A stretch of DNA of 64,000 nucleotides from Hyphomicrobium_A sp963817485 (lineage in GTDB: Bacteria; Pseudomonadota; Alphaproteobacteria; Rhizobiales; Hyphomicrobiaceae): assembly GCA_963817485.1 (NCBI GenBank), contig CAWFOR010000004.1, forward strand, positions 62,001 to 126,000, given 5' to 3'. The notes under the pieces were generated by a model. It made no database searches. It was not told where the DNA came from and saw only the letters and a program-made list of their open reading frames with translations. The position numbers and the translations under genes were made by a program. Positions 63,935 through 64,000 of the stretch are shown piece by piece (position 1 is the first letter of the stretch; each line of letters opens with the position of its first letter).

Positions 63935-64000
63935 ATGAGTTTATTCTCCGGCGACGAGGAGCGGCGCGTCTCCGACGCGATCACGCAGGCCGAGCGCAAG
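63935..64000 (+). CDS. 5' end of a second TPM-domain protein (partial)
   Basis: The first 22 residues are visible, starting MSLFSGDEERRVSDAITQAE, after an AGAGG site. This matches the N terminus of the second TPM-domain gene that often follows lemA and ygcG-type genes. The rest lies outside the window. Confidence 0.6.
   Translation, partial: MSLFSGDEERRVSDAITQAERK

Overview
The window is about 65% GC chromosomal DNA of an alphaproteobacterium, most likely of the order Hyphomicrobiales (Rhizobiales). The evidence is the order of the conserved genes (lnt, a phrR/praR-type regulator, metK, trmB; rimP-nusA-ylxR-infB-rbfA-truB-rpsO-pnp; tsaB-rimI-fur-plsC-miaB-phoH-ybeY-corC-lnt), an intracellular PHB depolymerase, an OlsB-type acyltransferase and a two-domain NADP malic enzyme. 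No phage, insertion sequence or CRISPR array was seen.

Layout: 1-7.8 kb is accessory. It holds a GST divergent from a LysR regulator, an anchored MsrA, a TIR-transmembrane-Sel1 protein and several small exported proteins of unknown function. 7.9-20.3 kb carries the transcription/translation operon (pnp back to rimP), trmB and metK. 20.4-34.3 kb, mostly on the minus strand, carries cell-envelope and tRNA-modification genes (lnt, corC, ybeY, phoH, miaB, plsC, fur, rimI, tsaB, nfu, trpS, murJ). 34.5-44.5 kb has a rhomboid protease, an OmpA-like protein, glnD, mutS and maeB. 44.5-46.5 kb has phaZ and a second GST. 46.5-57.8 kb is a signalling island. 57.9-64 kb has housekeeping genes (Trm112-like, LON domain, CnoX, prolyl-tRNA editing), tRNA-Gly(GCC), a ParA ATPase and the start of a lemA-TPM operon.

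The most interesting part is 46.6-50.5 kb. A CqsA/LqsA-like pyridoxal-phosphate enzyme, a membrane histidine kinase with the CqsS/LqsS-type sensor region, and an LqsR-like response regulator lie side by side. Together they look like a complete alpha-hydroxyketone quorum-sensing circuit of the Vibrio Cqs / Legionella Lqs type. The synthase promoter carries a match to the FNR/FixK consensus and a match to the CtrA consensus. A FadL-type outer-membrane channel follows, then a GGDEF-EAL protein whose upstream region has a perfect FNR/FixK box. This suggests signal synthesis, sensing, possible uptake and c-di-GMP output in one place, with possible oxygen and cell-cycle input. It is inferred from recalled family features, not from a database search.

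A caution for all users: at least eleven genes, most of them essential or highly conserved (pnp, truB/rbfA, rimP, lnt, corC, phoH, miaB, glnD, mutS, a lysR gene and a TPM-domain gene), are interrupted by what look like single-base insertions or deletions. This pattern fits residual sequencing indels better than gene decay, so frames and ends of those genes should be read as approximate.
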